Positions 1-9,846 of a stretch of 64,000 bases of DNA are shown piece by piece. The notes below the pieces were generated by a model. It did no database searches, was not told the origin of the DNA, and worked only from the letters and a program-made list of their open reading frames with translations. The stretch covers positions 1 to 64,000 of the forward strand of contig NZ_JMPJ01000018.1 in assembly GCF_000735345.1 (NCBI RefSeq), given 5' to 3'. Source of the stretch: Ewingella americana ATCC 33852. Lineage in GTDB: Bacteria > Pseudomonadota > Gammaproteobacteria > Enterobacterales > Enterobacteriaceae. The translations under genes were made by a program, and so were the position numbers. Positions within the stretch are counted from its first letter, which is position 1, and every line of letters begins with the position of its first letter.

Positions 1-15
1 ATGCCTGAATCAAGG

Positions 16-396
16 TTACGCCACTTGAACAGGTACCGCTTTGGCGATGCGTTTCATTTGGTTTTCACCTTCGAAATAGGCGACTTTCGGCTGGTGCTTG
101 CGGGCTTCGGCGTCTGACATCTGCACGTAAGAACAGATGATCAGCAGGTCGCCGACGCTGGCGCGGTGCGCTGCTGCACCATTCACCGAAATGATCCGCG
201 AGCCGCGCTCGGCGGCGATAGCGTAGGTAGAGAAACGCTGACCGTTATCAACGTTATAAATGTCGATGGCTTCGTATTCCAGAATGCCTGACGCGTCGAG
301 GAAGTCTTGATCGATGGCGCAGGAGCCTTCGTAATGCAAATCTGCCTGAGTCACGCGAACCCGATGCAGTTTGCCTTGGAGCATAGTACGTACCAT
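16..396 (-). CDS. panD: Aspartate 1-decarboxylase proenzyme PanD
   Basis: Cytosolic enzyme that decarboxylates L-aspartate to beta-alanine for pantothenate synthesis. The 126 residues equal the usual enterobacterial length and the protein matches E. coli PanD throughout. The self-cleavage site is visible as Gly24-Ser25 in HYEGSCA, where Ser25 becomes the pyruvoyl cofactor; Lys9 is also kept. It is the last gene of the panB-panC-panD set on the minus strand but lies 142 bases beyond panC, a gap filled with palindromes, so it may be transcribed separately. Family assignment is certain from sequence; the separate promoter is inference. The maturation partner PanZ/PanM is not in this window. Confidence 0.97.
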   Translation of the reverse strand: MVRTMLQGKLHRVRVTQADLHYEGSCAIDQDFLDASGILEYEAIDIYNVDNGQRFSTYAIAAERGSRIISVNGAAAHRASVGDLLIICSYVQMSDAEARKHQPKVAYFEGENQMKRIAKAVPVQVA

Positions 397-423
397 TTAG
401 GTGACCCTTCATTTACCCTTTGC

Positions 424-459
424 CTTTCACGCCGTGGCGTCGCTGCGACCGCGTGAAAG
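424..459. repeat. Palindrome in panC-panD gap
   Basis: Perfect 9-bp arms CTTTCACGC (424-432) and GCGTGAAAG (451-459), with a smaller nested GTCG-CTG-CGAC stem inside. No T-run follows in either direction, so it does not look like a standard intrinsic terminator. It may be a repetitive extragenic palindrome or an mRNA-stabilising hairpin. Confidence 0.6.
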
Positions 460-463
460 CTGG

Positions 464-533
464 GGGTAACAAATTGATGAAATACTAAAAATCCGATACC
501 CAGATCGACCACATCTTTGCCGATTTGTTACCC
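464..533. repeat. Inverted repeat framing the panC 3' side
   Basis: GGGTAACAAAT at 464-474 is repeated as its reverse complement ATTTGTTACCC at 523-533, with 48 bases between. The right arm ends just after panC's stop. Together with the palindrome at 424-459 almost the whole panC-panD gap is made of inverted repeats. Function unknown; a small mobile repeat remnant is possible. Confidence 0.5.
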
Positions 534-538
534 GTTGT

Positions 539-1393
539 CTACTGCGTCAAATCAACCTGCTGATTATCAATCAGTCGCGCTTTACCCAGCCACGCCGCCA
601 TCAAAATCACCGCTGAGGTGCTATCTACATTCAGCTCTTGCAGGGTCTTGGCGTCGCGAATAAACAGCTCGTCAGGCGTGAAGCCTGCGTCGCGAAGCTG
701 CTGCGCGGTCTCTTCCAGCATCTCTTCCACGTGGCGCTCGCCTTGGCTCAGGCGCTCTGCCAGCTTGTTCATGATTTTCGCCAGCTGAGGCGCGGTTTTA
801 CGCTCGTCGTTAGTAAGATAACCATTGCGCGAACTCAGTGCCAAACCGTCTTTGGCGCGCACGGTCGGCACACCGATAATCTCGATGTCATAACCCATGT
901 CTTCCACCAGCGTGCGGATCAGCGCCAGCTGCTGGAAGTCTTTTTGGCCGAAGCAGGCGACGTCAGGCTGCACCAGATTGAACAGCTTGCTGACGATGGT
1001 CGACACGCCGCGGAAATGCCCCGGACGGCTCGCGCCTTCCAAAATAGTGGAGATAACCGGCACGTCGACCTGCGTCTGGGTAGCCAAGCCTTTTGGATAG
1101 ATATCCGCTGGCGACGGCGCGAAAACCAAGTCCACGCCGCGTTTGTTCAGCTTCTCGCAGTCTTCCTGCAAGGTGCGCGGGTAGCGCTCCAAATCGTCAG
1201 GGCGCTCGAACTGCATTGGGTTAACAAAGATACTTACCACCACCACGTCGCCACGGGCTTTGGCTTCTTCCACCAAGGTCATGTGACCTTCGTGCAGGTT
1301 ACCCATGGTGGGAACCAGTGCGATACGTTTGTTGTTCTGGCGGTAAAAACGAATTTCACGGCGCAGCAGCGGCACATTTTCAATAATCAGCAC
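539..1393 (-). CDS. panC: Pantothenate synthetase PanC
   Basis: ATP-dependent ligase that joins pantoate and beta-alanine to give pantothenate. It has 284 residues, the normal size. The nucleotidyl-transferase HxGH motif is His34-Glu-Gly-His37 (MGNLHEGH), and the KMSKS-like loop is the LSSRNGYL stretch near residue 185. The start is GTG, supported by AGAAGGG eight bases upstream and by alignment with E. coli PanC (both begin MLIIE). It lies 14 bases after panB, so the two are surely co-transcribed. Confidence 0.97.
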   Translation of the reverse strand: MLIIENVPLLRREIRFYRQNNKRIALVPTMGNLHEGHMTLVEEAKARGDVVVVSIFVNPMQFERPDDLERYPRTLQEDCEKLNKRGVDLVFAPSPADIYPKGLATQTQVDVPVISTILEGASRPGHFRGVSTIVSKLFNLVQPDVACFGQKDFQQLALIRTLVEDMGYDIEIIGVPTVRAKDGLALSSRNGYLTNDERKTAPQLAKIMNKLAERLSQGERHVEEMLEETAQQLRDAGFTPDELFIRDAKTLQELNVDSTSAVILMAAWLGKARLIDNQQVDLTQ

Positions 1394-1407
1394 GTCGATA
1401 ACCCTTC

Positions 1408-2202
1408 TTATTTAAAACTGTGTTCTTCGCCCGGATAGACACCCTGAGCAACTTGTTCAACATACAGGCGCACCGCGCCGCGAATGTCGCCAGCCTCGGT
1501 GAGGAAGTCTTTAGCGAACTTCGGCGTGTGGCCGCCGGTGATGCCAAAGGCGTCGTGCATCACCAGAATCTGGCCGTCCGTCACGTTGCCCGCGCCGATG
1601 CCAATCACCGGAATGGAAAGCTCTTCGGTCACGCGCTTCGCCAGATCCACCGGCACGCACTCCAGCACCAGCAACTGTGCTCCGGCTTCTTCGAGCGCCA
1701 GCGCATCTTTCACCAGCTGGTTAGCCGCCACTTCGTCACGGCCTTGAACTTTATAGCCGCCGAACACGTTGACCGACTGCGGTGTTAACCCCAGATGACC
1801 ACAAACCGGCACCGCGCGCTCGGTGAGCATTTTTACGGTGTCACACAGCCAGCTTCCGCCTTCTAACTTCACCATATTGGCTCCGGCGCGCATCAGCACG
1901 GCCGCGCTGGCGAAAGTCTGCTCTGGGGTGGCATAGCTCATAAAAGGCAGGTCAGACAGCAGCAGCGCCTTGGGAGCACCGCGACGCACGCAGCGCGTGT
2001 GATAGGCAATCTCTTCCACGGTAACCGGCAGGGTGGAGTCATGGCCTTGCACCACCATGCCGAGGGAGTCACCAATCAGCATCACGGGGATACCCTGCTC
2101 GGCGAACAGCTGCGCGAAGCTGGCATCGTAGGCGGTAATGGTCGCAAACTTATGCTTCTCTTGCTTCCACTGGCGTAACTGGCTGAGGGTTGTAGCTTTC
2201 AT
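1408..2202 (-). CDS. panB: 3-methyl-2-oxobutanoate hydroxymethyltransferase PanB
   Basis: Ketopantoate hydroxymethyltransferase, first committed step of the pantoate branch, using methylene-tetrahydrofolate. The metal ligands Asp45 and Asp84 and the catalytic Glu181 fall at exactly the E. coli positions when translation starts at the ATG chosen here (264 residues, same as E. coli). The reading frame stays open 34 codons further upstream, but that part has no family similarity and the chosen ATG has AGGAAG just ahead of it. First gene of panBC, divergent from the qseB-like gene. Confidence 0.97.
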   Translation of the reverse strand: MKATTLSQLRQWKQEKHKFATITAYDASFAQLFAEQGIPVMLIGDSLGMVVQGHDSTLPVTVEEIAYHTRCVRRGAPKALLLSDLPFMSYATPEQTFASAAVLMRAGANMVKLEGGSWLCDTVKMLTERAVPVCGHLGLTPQSVNVFGGYKVQGRDEVAANQLVKDALALEEAGAQLLVLECVPVDLAKRVTEELSIPVIGIGAGNVTDGQILVMHDAFGITGGHTPKFAKDFLTEAGDIRGAVRLYVEQVAQGVYPGEEHSFK

Positions 2203-2301
2203 GAGATCTTCCTGTGAATAATTCATTCGGTGAATATCTTGCTGACATTCTACTGTATGACCGAATAAGCAGGTAGTGAAGTTCCTGCTCAGGGCACGGA
2301 A

Positions 2302-2337
2302 CATCTTAAGAACCGCTTAAGATGGTTGACGTATAAT
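2302..2337 (+). promoter_or_regulatory. qseBC promoter with tandem CTTAAG box
   Basis: CTTAAG-N5-CTTAAG (2305-2321) lies inside a perfect inverted repeat CATCTTAAG/CTTAAGATG (2302-2324), followed by a consensus -10 TATAAT at 2332-2337. The -35 position (about 2309-2314) falls within the box. Two CTTAA half-sites 11 bp apart overlapping the -35 is the known layout of PmrA/BasR-type response-regulator promoters, to which QseB is related. Autoregulation of the downstream pair is therefore likely, though inferred. A good AAGGA Shine-Dalgarno follows at 2366. Confidence 0.7.
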
Positions 2338-2376
2338 CAAACAGTGGAGATTTCAGGCAAACATTAAGGAAGAGCG

Positions 2377-3051
2377 ATGCGCATTTTACTGATTGAAGAC
2401 GACAGCATGATTGGCGACGGCATCAAGGCCGGGCTGGGCAAGCTGGGGTTTACGCTGGACTGGTTTACCGACGGTGAAATGGGCAGAGCCGCGCTCGACA
2501 GCGCGCCTTATGACGCAGTGATCCTAGATTTAAGCCTGCCGGGCATCGACGGCATGCAGCTGCTGCGCGAGTGGCGGCGCGACGGTAAAGACACGCCGGT
2601 GCTGATCCTCACCGCGCGCGACGCCTTAGAGCAGCGGGTGAGTGGCCTTCAGGCCGGAGCCGATGACTACCTGTGCAAACCTTTCGCGCTGGTGGAGGTC
2701 GCAGCGCGGCTTCAGGCACTGATCCGCCGTCGCCACGGGCACATAACCCCGACCATCACCCACGGCAACTTACACTTCAACCCCGCCGCCCGCAGCGCGA
2801 CGCTAAATGGCGAAGCCGTGGTGCTGACTCAGCGCGAAATCAGCGTCATGGAGCTGTTTCTCAACAACAAAGGCCGAGTGCTGCCTCGCCCGCTGATTCA
2901 AGAAAAGCTCTACAGCTGGGACGACGAGGTCAGCAGTAACGCGGTGGAAGTACATATTCACCACTTACGGAAGAAACTCGGCAACGGCTTTATCCGCACC
3001 GTACACGGCGTGGGTTACACCTTGGGCGATGCCACGGAGGAGAGCCAGTGA
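2377..3051 (+). CDS. qseB: OmpR-family response regulator, QseB type
   Basis: Two-component response regulator of 224 residues. The receiver domain (1-115) has the acidic pocket Glu7/Asp8/Asp9, phospho-acceptor Asp51 and conserved Lys101; the winged-helix DNA-binding domain covers about 125-220 and ends with the RTVHGxGYTLG signature. Sequence is closest to E. coli QseB ([32 protein letters not shown]) and more distant from PmrA/BasR. It overlaps the kinase start by 4 bases, so translation is coupled. In E. coli qseBC sits elsewhere; here it lies between panB and folK. Functional name rests on similarity only. Confidence 0.9.
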   Translation: MRILLIEDDSMIGDGIKAGLGKLGFTLDWFTDGEMGRAALDSAPYDAVILDLSLPGIDGMQLLREWRRDGKDTPVLILTARDALEQRVSGLQAGADDYLCKPFALVEVAARLQALIRRRHGHITPTITHGNLHFNPAARSATLNGEAVVLTQREISVMELFLNNKGRVLPRPLIQEKLYSWDDEVSSNAVEVHIHHLRKKLGNGFIRTVHGVGYTLGDATEESQ

Positions 3052-4415
3052 GAATGCGGCTTGCGCGTCTTAGTTTGCGGCTGCGGCTGATTTTACTGTT
3101 TGGCATTCTGGCGCTGGTGACTTGGCTGGTCGCCTCGGTTTTTGCTTGGCAGCAGACCCGTCACAACATCAATGAAGTCTTTGATACTCAACAGATCCTG
3201 TTTGCCAAACGGCTGGCAGGGGCGGGGTTGGCGGAGATGATGGCGGTGGAGCACGACGAGCGCCTGCCGGAAACCAAGAAAATCCTGCATAAAGGCAATC
3301 GCGGCCATACCGACGATGACGCGCTGACCTTCGCCATTTTTGATCGTCAGGGCAAGATGCTGCTCAACGACGGCGAGAACGGCAAGCATATTCGCTTCGA
3401 CGGCAGCACGCAGGGGTTCGTCGACGGCCAGCTCACAGGCGACGATGACGAGTGGCGGCTGCTGTGGCTGACCACCGCCGACGGGAAATTCCGTGTAGTG
3501 GTCGGGCAAGAATATGATTATCGCAACGATCTGGCGTGGACTCTGGTCAGCGGGCAGCTGATGCCGTGGCTGGCGAGCCTGCCCATCTTGCTGCTGGCGA
3601 TGATCCTGCTGATCACCCGCGAGCTAAGACCGCTGCGCCGGGTGGCGGACGATCTTCATCGTCGTGCGCCGGACGACACCGCGCCACTCTCCACTCAGCA
3701 GGTTCCTTCTGAAGTTTTACCGCTGGTGACTTCTCTTAACTCGCTGTTTGGCCGCACCGGTGAGCTGCTGGTGCGCGAGCGCCGCTTCACCTCAGATGCC
3801 GCCCATGAGCTGCGCAGCCCGCTGGCCGCGCTGCGCGTTCAAACCGAAGTGGTGCAGCTTTCCGGCAATGACGCCAGCGCGCGCGAACATGCGCTGGAAA
3901 ACCTCACTACCAGCATAGATCGCGCCACGCGGCTGGTGGATCAACTTCTGACGTTGTCGCGGCTGGAGTCCTTCGACGGGCTGGAGGAGCTTGAGCCCAT
4001 TAGCTGGAGCAGGCTGCTGATGCAGATGATTGGCGAGCAGGACGCCGCCGCCCACGCGCGCGGCATTGCGCTGCGCTTTGAGCCGCAGGGCGAACCTCCG
4101 GTGATTCAGGGCCAGCCGCTGCTGCTGTCGCTGATGCTGCGCAACCTGATTGATAACGCGGTGCGCTACTCTCCGCGCGGGTCGACCGTGACGGTGTGGC
4201 TGGATAAGCAGGGGATTCGGGTTGAGGATCAGGGGCCGGGCATTGATGATGCACATCTGGCAAGGCTAGGGGAGAGGTTCTATCGGCCGCCGGGTCAGCA
4301 GCAGACGGGCAGCGGGCTGGGTGTGTCGATTGTGCAGCGTATCGCCCAGTTGCACGGCTTGCAGGTGAGTTATCGCAATCGCCAGCAGGGTGGCCTAGAA
4401 GTCGCTATTAGATGA
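3048..4415 (+). CDS. qseC: Sensor histidine kinase, QseC type
   Basis: Inner-membrane sensor kinase, 455 residues. Transmembrane segments at about 12-34 and 170-190 enclose a periplasmic sensor of roughly 135 residues. The dimerisation/phosphoacceptor motif [17 protein letters not shown] puts the phosphorylated His at 253; the ATPase domain has [17 protein letters not shown] and GSGLGVSIV. Family E. coli QseC responds to catecholamines and AI-3, but the ligand cannot be read here. GTG start is chosen because GGAGG lies 7 bases upstream; an ATG two codons on is poorly spaced. Convergent with folK, 27 bases apart, with no clear terminator. Confidence 0.9.
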   Translation: MRMRLARLSLRLRLILLFGILALVTWLVASVFAWQQTRHNINEVFDTQQILFAKRLAGAGLAEMMAVEHDERLPETKKILHKGNRGHTDDDALTFAIFDRQGKMLLNDGENGKHIRFDGSTQGFVDGQLTGDDDEWRLLWLTTADGKFRVVVGQEYDYRNDLAWTLVSGQLMPWLASLPILLLAMILLITRELRPLRRVADDLHRRAPDDTAPLSTQQVPSEVLPLVTSLNSLFGRTGELLVRERRFTSDAAHELRSPLAALRVQTEVVQLSGNDASAREHALENLTTSIDRATRLVDQLLTLSRLESFDGLEELEPISWSRLLMQMIGEQDAAAHARGIALRFEPQGEPPVIQGQPLLLSLMLRNLIDNAVRYSPRGSTVTVWLDKQGIRVEDQGPGIDDAHLARLGERFYRPPGQQQTGSGLGVSIVQRIAQLHGLQVSYRNRQQGGLEVAIR

Positions 4416-4442
4416 ACAACGGCCAGAGGGACTGGCCGCGAA

Positions 4443-4922
4443 TTACCAGCGTTCCAGTCCGTTCAGCGGGACGTGGGTCAGAACGGTTTGCAGAGATTCG
4501 CCGTCAGGGAAAACCAGCTCTGGCGCGATTTCTGCCAGCGGATAGAGCATAAACTCACGGTTTTTCATGTCGTAATGCGGCACGGTCAGACGCTCAGTGT
4601 TAATCACCCGATCGCCATACAGCAGCATGTCTAAATCCAGCGTGCGCGGCCCCCAACGTTCCAGCTTGCGCACTCGTCCCTGATTCTGCTCAATGGCCTG
4701 AGTGCAGTCGAGCAGCTCTTCCGGCGGCAGTTCGGTATCCAGTGCCACCACGGCATTGAGGAAATCAGGCTGATTTTGCGGACCGAGAGGCTTGCTGCGA
4801 TAGAACGCCGAGCAGACCACCAGCTTGGTGCGGGGCATGTGCGCCAGAGCTTCCAGCGCACAGTTAACCTGGTCTACAGGCTTGGCAAGATTACTGCCGA
4901 GCGCAATGTAGACCCGAATCAT
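4443..4922 (-). CDS. folK: 2-amino-4-hydroxy-6-hydroxymethyldihydropteridine pyrophosphokinase
   Basis: HPPK transfers pyrophosphate from ATP to the folate precursor 6-hydroxymethyl-dihydropterin. It has 159 residues, the E. coli length, with the signature [15 protein letters not shown] holding the catalytic Asp pair, and the N-terminal YIALGSNL. Its ATG overlaps the pcnB stop (ATGA), so it is translated from the pcnB transcript as in other enterics. Confidence 0.97.
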   Translation of the reverse strand: MIRVYIALGSNLAKPVDQVNCALEALAHMPRTKLVVCSAFYRSKPLGPQNQPDFLNAVVALDTELPPEELLDCTQAIEQNQGRVRKLERWGPRTLDLDMLLYGDRVINTERLTVPHYDMKNREFMLYPLAEIAPELVFPDGESLQTVLTHVPLNGLERW

Positions 4923-6682
4923 TGCGCGTTATCCTTGCGCGGAGCCCGTTTGCGCGGACGACGCGGACGGCTTCTGCGCGGTGCGGCGTCATCACCCAGC
5001 GTACCCAGCATGTTTTTCTGCGAGGCTGGTGTGGCTTCCTGGAACTCACCCCACCATTCGGTCAGGCTTTGCAGTTCGCGATGCTGCTCGACTTCGGCGC
5101 GCAGCGCCAGCAGGTCGAAAGCGGCGCGGAACTTCGGATGCTCCATCAGCTTGTGAGCACGTTTACCCTGACGGCGAGACAGACGCAGTTGCAGCGCCCA
5201 GATATCACGCACCAGCGTAGTAATACGTTTTGGAATCGCCAAGGTACGGCACTGCTCGTCGAGCACGTCGTTCATCGCCAGCGAGAAGGCGTCGTAATAG
5301 GTCAATCCGCCTTCTTGCGCCAGCTTCTGCGCGTGCTCAATCACCGGATACCACAGCATCGCGGCGAACAGGAACGCAGGGTTAACGCGCTGATCGTTTT
5401 GCAGACGGAAGTCGGTGTTTTTCAGCACCTGAACCAGAATGCGCTCCATAGGGCTGTCGCCGTCTTCAGTGAACTGGCGAGCAATTAGTGGGAACAGCGG
5501 CTGGAACAGGTGATATTCACGCAGTTTCAGGTAGGTCTGGTAGCCGTTGCCCGCTTGCAGCAGTTTTAAAGACTCTTCGAACAGGCGCGCCGGAGGAATT
5601 TCCTGCAACAGCGTCGCCAGACGAGGGATCGGCTGCGCGGTCTCCGGGCTGATTTTCATGTCCAGCTTGGCGGCGAAACGCACGGCGCGCAGCATACGCA
5701 CCGGGTCTTCGCGGTAGCGCGTCTCTGGGTCACCAATCAGGCGGATAATGCCGTTTTCAAGGTCACGCAGGCCACCGGTGTAATCACGCACGGTGAAGTC
5801 GGCCACGCCGTAATACAGGCTGTTGATGGTGAAGTCGCGGCGCTGGGCGTCATCTTCGATGGTGCCGAAGATGTTGTCGCGCAGCAGCATGCCGTTGACG
5901 GCCTGCTGGGAAGAGTTTTTGTCTTCGACTTCTTCTTGCTGCTCGTGGTGACCACGGAAGGTGGCGACCTCGATGATTTCCGGCCCAAACATCACGTGCG
6001 CCAGACGGAAGCGGCGTCCCACCAGACGGCAGTTGCGGAACAGTTTGCGCACCTGTTCAGGCGTGGCGTTGGTGGTGATGTCAAAGTCTTTCGGTTTCTT
6101 TTCCAGCAATAAATCGCGCACGCCGCCGCCAACCAGATAGGCTTCGTAACCGGATTTATTTAAGCGATACAGCACTTTAAGGGCGTTTTCGCTGATATCA
6201 CGACGAGAAATGTTGTGCTCATCGCGTGGAATAATGGTCATGGCGCGCGTTTCGCCTTCGTAATCAAAGGAGACGCGGGCTCTTTTGGCCGGCTCTTCGG
6301 TCACGTAGCGTTCAACAAATGGGCGATCGCCGCGTGGCGCGTCGCTGGCTGAACGGCGATTGTCTTGGTTTTCGTTCTGACGAGGGGCAGAGCGGGATGG
6401 CTGTCTCGCGCCTTGCGCAGAGTTATTGCCGCGTCGATCGCCACGATTGCCGTAGTCATCCCGGCGATTACGGTTATCGCGATTGCCGCTGCGTTCGCGG
6501 CGTGGGGATGACGGCGTTCTTGGGTTGCCGTCGGCAACGGAAGCAGAGTCCACGGAGGTTGTGTCGCGGCGGTCTTTATCTTCACGAAGAGGGGCTGGTT
6601 CAGGCACCGTGTTTTCTTCACGGATGACTTTGTCTTCACGAACTAGCACCTTACGGCAAAAATTGGCTACTCGGGTAAAAAT
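4919..6682 (-). CDS. pcnB: Poly(A) polymerase I PcnB, AUU start, long N-terminal extension
   Basis: Adds poly(A) tails to RNA 3' ends to promote decay. The class II nucleotidyltransferase core is clear: [11 protein letters not shown], then KDFDITTNA with the catalytic Asp pair, and [11 protein letters not shown]. No ATG precedes the conserved N-terminus, but an ATT codon does, reading [11 protein letters not shown] exactly as E. coli PcnB, with GAGGTG four bases upstream. E. coli pcnB is a known AUU-start gene, so this start is chosen over an internal GTG at 6649. The protein is 587 residues against about 465 in E. coli; the excess is a low-complexity Arg/Asn/Asp/Ser-rich insert at about residues 17-125. 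The C-terminus is basic ([12 protein letters not shown]). Confidence 0.93.
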   Translation of the reverse strand: MFTRVANFCRKVLVREDKVIREENTVPEPAPLREDKDRRDTTSVDSASVADGNPRTPSSPRRERSGNRDNRNRRDDYGNRGDRRGNNSAQGARQPSRSAPRQNENQDNRRSASDAPRGDRPFVERYVTEEPAKRARVSFDYEGETRAMTIIPRDEHNISRRDISENALKVLYRLNKSGYEAYLVGGGVRDLLLEKKPKDFDITTNATPEQVRKLFRNCRLVGRRFRLAHVMFGPEIIEVATFRGHHEQQEEVEDKNSSQQAVNGMLLRDNIFGTIEDDAQRRDFTINSLYYGVADFTVRDYTGGLRDLENGIIRLIGDPETRYREDPVRMLRAVRFAAKLDMKISPETAQPIPRLATLLQEIPPARLFEESLKLLQAGNGYQTYLKLREYHLFQPLFPLIARQFTEDGDSPMERILVQVLKNTDFRLQNDQRVNPAFLFAAMLWYPVIEHAQKLAQEGGLTYYDAFSLAMNDVLDEQCRTLAIPKRITTLVRDIWALQLRLSRRQGKRAHKLMEHPKFRAAFDLLALRAEVEQHRELQSLTEWWGEFQEATPASQKNMLGTLGDDAAPRRSRPRRPRKRAPRKDNAQ

Positions 6683-6692
6683 GGGACACCTC
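6680..6692 (-). promoter_or_regulatory. pcnB AUU start codon with Shine-Dalgarno
   Basis: Read on the minus strand: GAGGTG, TCCC, then ATT TTT ACC CGA. The Shine-Dalgarno, spacing and AUU codon resemble those reported for E. coli pcnB, where the weak codon limits PcnB synthesis and makes it sensitive to initiation factor 3. Conservation here is direct sequence observation; the regulatory effect is transferred from E. coli. Confidence 0.8.
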
Positions 6693-6752
6693 GATAGTGA
6701 CTGATAAAAATGACGCGACGCAAAAACAGCGGCTAATCATAGCTCACACTGG

Positions 6753-7667
6753 CTACTTTGAGAATGCCGAAGTCAAATCTGACGGCGCTTTCGCATGCTG
6801 ACGCGGCATCATCGCAGGGGACCAATGTTCAATCGCCCAGCGTAATAATAAATCCAATGTTAAATCCTGCCAGTTTTCCGGCAAGGTTTGACCTAAAAAT
6901 TGTAACGCTTTCAACAACACGGGGCGCGGGTCACCTTGCGGCAGGCCCGGCGCGTGATTTTGTTTGGACAGCTTATCGCCACTCTCATTGACCGCCAGCG
7001 GCAAATGCAAATATCCCGGCTGCGGGTAGCCAAGATGCTGATAAAGCGAAATCTGCCGCACCGTTGGCTCAATTAAGTCGGCCCCGCGCACCACGTGATT
7101 CACTCCCTGATAGTGATCGTCGACCACCACGGCGAGGTTGTAGGCGAACAGCCCGTCGCGGCGGCGGATAATAAAATCCTCCTCGGCGAGGCTCTGGCTG
7201 GCGTGCAACTGGCCCTGAAAATCATCGTCGAAGGCGTAAACCGGGCGCGTCTGACGCAGGCGAATCGCCGCATTCTCAGGCCCAAGGCCCAAATGCTGAC
7301 AGTGGCCGTCGTAGGTGCCGCCGAGCTGGCTGATTCGCTGGCGGGTGCAGGTGCAGTAATAGCTCAGGCCATTGTTGCGCAGGGTGTCTAAGGCGGCGCG
7401 GTAGGCGTCATGGCGTTTCGACTGCCAAACCACTTCGCCGTCCCAGTGCAGGCCAAAACGTTCAAGGGTGGCAAGAATGCTGTCGGCGGAACCGGCGATT
7501 TCACGCGGCGGGTCGAGGTCGTCAATGCGCACCAGCCACTGGCCCTGCGCGGCACGGGCGTGCAAATAGCTGCCGAGGGCGGCAATCAACGAACCAAAGT
7601 GGAGTTCACCAGAAGGTGAGGGAGCAAAGCGGCCGATGTAGGGTGACGCGGCGTGAGTATCTGACAT
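6753..7667 (-). CDS. gluQ: Glutamyl-Q tRNA(Asp) synthetase
   Basis: GluQ-RS (YadB) activates glutamate and attaches it to the queuosine base of tRNA-Asp; it is a GluRS paralogue without the anticodon-binding half. At 304 residues it has the short paralogue length. The class I signature is [12 protein letters not shown] (14-25), the zinc site is Cys105, Cys107, Tyr119 and Cys123, and the KMSKS-like element is [10 protein letters not shown]. Downstream of dksA as in E. coli. It is linked in function to queD and queE elsewhere in this window. Confidence 0.95.
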   Translation of the reverse strand: MSDTHAASPYIGRFAPSPSGELHFGSLIAALGSYLHARAAQGQWLVRIDDLDPPREIAGSADSILATLERFGLHWDGEVVWQSKRHDAYRAALDTLRNNGLSYYCTCTRQRISQLGGTYDGHCQHLGLGPENAAIRLRQTRPVYAFDDDFQGQLHASQSLAEEDFIIRRRDGLFAYNLAVVVDDHYQGVNHVVRGADLIEPTVRQISLYQHLGYPQPGYLHLPLAVNESGDKLSKQNHAPGLPQGDPRPVLLKALQFLGQTLPENWQDLTLDLLLRWAIEHWSPAMMPRQHAKAPSDLTSAFSK

Positions 7668-7708
7668 AAGAAGTTTGAAACGAAAGAGGGTGCTGCGTTG
7701 TTAAGGGA

Positions 7709-7731
7709 ACGCGGTGCGAAATGCACCGCGT
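7709..7731 (-). terminator. Hairpin between dksA and gluQ
   Basis: Nine-bp perfect stem (ACGCGGTGC / GCACCGCGT) with a five-base loop, followed on the minus strand by TCCCTT. The T-run is weak, so partial termination or attenuation between dksA and gluQ is more likely than full termination. Confidence 0.5.
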
Positions 7732-7743
7732 GGGACCCGAGAC

Positions 7744-8199
7744 TTAACCAGCCATCTGCTTTTCGCGGATTTCAGCCAATGTCTTACAGTCAATGCACAA
7801 ATCAGCGGTAGGACGTGCTTCGAGACGGCGAATACCAATCTCAACGCCACAGGAATCGCAATATCCGAAATCCTCGTCTTCCACTTTTTTCAGCGTTTTT
7901 TCAATTTTTTTGATCAGCTTACGTTCACGGTCGCGGTTACGCAGTTCAAGGCTGAATTCTTCTTCCTGAGCGGCACGGTCCACCGGGTCTGGGAAGTTTG
8001 CAGCTTCGTCCTGCATGTGCGAAACGGTACGGTCAACTTCATCCCTGAGCTGATTGCGCCACGCTTCAAGGATCTTCTTGAAGTGGGTCAGCTGAGCGAC
8101 GTTCATGTACTCTTCGCCTGGCTTCTCTTGGTATGGCTCTACCCCAGCGATGGCGAGAATGCTCAAGGACGATGTCTTACGGGTTTGCCCTTCTTGCAT
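7744..8199 (-). CDS. dksA: RNA polymerase-binding transcription factor DksA
   Basis: Binds the secondary channel of RNA polymerase and, with ppGpp, mediates the stringent response. It has 151 residues, the same as E. coli. The coiled-coil tip carries Asp71 and Asp74 (DPVDRA) and the zinc finger is Cys114, Cys117, Cys135 and Cys138. The start has GGAGAAG upstream. Its partner in ppGpp control, relA, is also in this window. A possible minus-strand promoter (TTGCTT at 8351-8356, 17 bp, TATTTA at 8328-8333) would give a leader of about 120 bases. Confidence 0.97.
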   Translation of the reverse strand: MQEGQTRKTSSLSILAIAGVEPYQEKPGEEYMNVAQLTHFKKILEAWRNQLRDEVDRTVSHMQDEAANFPDPVDRAAQEEEFSLELRNRDRERKLIKKIEKTLKKVEDEDFGYCDSCGVEIGIRRLEARPTADLCIDCKTLAEIREKQMAG

Positions 8200-8484
8200 G
8201 ATGCTTCTCCTACATAAAACGCACTATACTCTTCATCCTTTAAGCTACTGCTGCGTTGTCCGCCTTGCTGTAATTCAACGATGTTGAGTATTTCGATCCC
8301 CAAAAGGGGGAAAAAATCAGGCCGCTATAAATACCAGAAGGCAACGAGGTAAGCAATTAATCATCGCAGGGTCTTGACAGACCTGTGAGGAAAAGCGTAT
8401 TCGCGACTCCTTAATCCTTCAAAAATTGAACAATTTAGAGTCTCTGCCCCACGTTGTAGCCGCCGATGGCTTTAATAACAGGGG

Positions 8485-9204
8485 TTATCCGACAAACTGG
8501 CGGGTAGCCAGAGGTAAACGTTCTGTGAGGCGGATACCCTCGGCAGAAAGTTTTGCACCGTAACACATCACTTCGACACCGTTTTTCTGTACCTGCGTCA
8601 ACAATGCTGCATAACGCGGATCAATATGGTGTGCCGGAGAGACGCTTTCAATGCCTGAATGCAATACAGCGAAAAATAAAATTGCTCGCTGTCCCTGTTC
8701 TGCCATCGCTTGAAGCTCGCGTAAATGCTTCTGACCTCGCAGGGTCACTGCGTCGGGGAAGAAGCCGCATCCTTGTTGCAACAAGGTGACAGATTTCACT
8801 TCAATATAGCAGTCAGAACCGTTATCCGCCTGTAACATAAAATCAATGCGGCTGTTTTCGGCGCCGTATTTAACTTCGCTAGAAATCTTACTGTAAGCAG
8901 ATAATTCTGGAATGCTGCCCAAATCTAGCGCTTCCCGCACCAACTGGTTAGCCCGCAGGGTGTTGACGCAAATCCAGTGACCTTGCTGCGTCTGTGTCAG
9001 CTCCCAACTGTGGGCATATTTGCGTTTCGGGTTATCCGAGGTGGAATACCAGACGGTATCGCCCGGCGTGGCGCAGCCGGTCATCGCGCCGGTATTGGCA
9101 CAGTGCAGGGTTAGTTCTTGGCCTTCTGGCGTAACCACGTCAGCCAGAAAACGTTTGTAACGTTTGATAAGGGTTGCGGGTTGAAGTGGCGGGTCGAAGT
9201 GCAT
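8485..9204 (-). CDS. sfsA: Sugar fermentation stimulation protein SfsA
   Basis: SfsA family, 239 residues. First described as a maltose-metabolism stimulating DNA-binding protein; the fold carries a restriction-nuclease-like core, here visible as SRIDFMLQ...[10 protein letters not shown] with the conserved D and ExK. The N-terminal OB-like part ([19 protein letters not shown]) is strongly conserved. The exact biochemical role is unsettled in the literature. It lies in the thpR-sfsA-dksA order found in E. coli, 18 bases after thpR. Confidence 0.95.
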   Translation of the reverse strand: MHFDPPLQPATLIKRYKRFLADVVTPEGQELTLHCANTGAMTGCATPGDTVWYSTSDNPKRKYAHSWELTQTQQGHWICVNTLRANQLVREALDLGSIPELSAYSKISSEVKYGAENSRIDFMLQADNGSDCYIEVKSVTLLQQGCGFFPDAVTLRGQKHLRELQAMAEQGQRAILFFAVLHSGIESVSPAHHIDPRYAALLTQVQKNGVEVMCYGAKLSAEGIRLTERLPLATRQFVG

Positions 9205-9222
9205 GACATTTCCTGATTGAAA

Positions 9223-9768
9223 TTAGTCGTTGGGCGCGGCGGGCGAGAGCGGCCAGCTTTGCAACAGAGAGTACCGGGTACGGCCACTCTCATAAATTGA
9301 CTGGTAGAGGCCAAACTCGGTGGCGTCCAGCGTCCAGTTGGGCGTCGCGGGCGGAATAGCGACCGGGCGAGTGGCGGCGCGGAACAGCGAGATATGCGGA
9401 TGAAACGGCAACGCGCTTTGGTAGCAGCCATTACGCGCCGCGTGGGAGCGCAGCACCTCGGCCAGTTGCAGCAGCGCGCGGGGAGCACGGCGGGTGCCGA
9501 GCCACACCACGCCCGCGCCCGGCCAGTGGCCTGCGTCATCGATTTGCACGCTGAACGCTTTGGCATCGATTCGCCCGGCGACGCCGCGCAAAGCTGCCTC
9601 TTTCTGTTCGCTCACTTCGCCTAAAAACGCCAGAGTGATATGCAAATTGGCCGCCGTCAGTGGGCGTCCGGTCTCGGCCGGGAAGTTGTCAGCACGCCAT
9701 TTAATCACCTGTTTTTGTAATTTCGGTGGCAGTGATAAGGCAAAAAATAGACGGCGTTGAGCGGACAT
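9223..9768 (-). CDS. thpR: RNA 2',3'-cyclic phosphodiesterase ThpR (LigT)
   Basis: 2H phosphoesterase family, 181 residues; hydrolyses 2',3'-cyclic phosphate RNA ends and can ligate tRNA halves in vitro. The two catalytic tetrapeptides are His43-Ile-Thr45 (HITL) and His125-Ile-Ser127 (HISL); the second has Ser in place of the commoner Thr, which the family permits. Divergent from hrpB, as in E. coli. Confidence 0.92.
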   Translation of the reverse strand: MSAQRRLFFALSLPPKLQKQVIKWRADNFPAETGRPLTAANLHITLAFLGEVSEQKEAALRGVAGRIDAKAFSVQIDDAGHWPGAGVVWLGTRRAPRALLQLAEVLRSHAARNGCYQSALPFHPHISLFRAATRPVAIPPATPNWTLDATEFGLYQSIYESGRTRYSLLQSWPLSPAAPND

Positions 9769-9846
9769 TGCAGGTTCCCTTAAGGCAGAAGCAGGCCCAG
9801 ATGCTACAATGCTGGCGCTTTAAATCAAATCATATGGGGCTTTTCA

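Noticed and set aside
638-1438. Long plus-strand frame opposite panC
   Set aside because: Fully antisense to a well-conserved gene; its His/Gln/Arg-rich composition is the usual shadow of a GC-rich coding strand.
8297-8316. CCCC-AAAA-GGGG hairpin with adjacent A-run between dksA and sfsA
   Set aside because: For the minus-strand sfsA transcript the T-run would precede the stem, not follow it, so it is not an intrinsic terminator.
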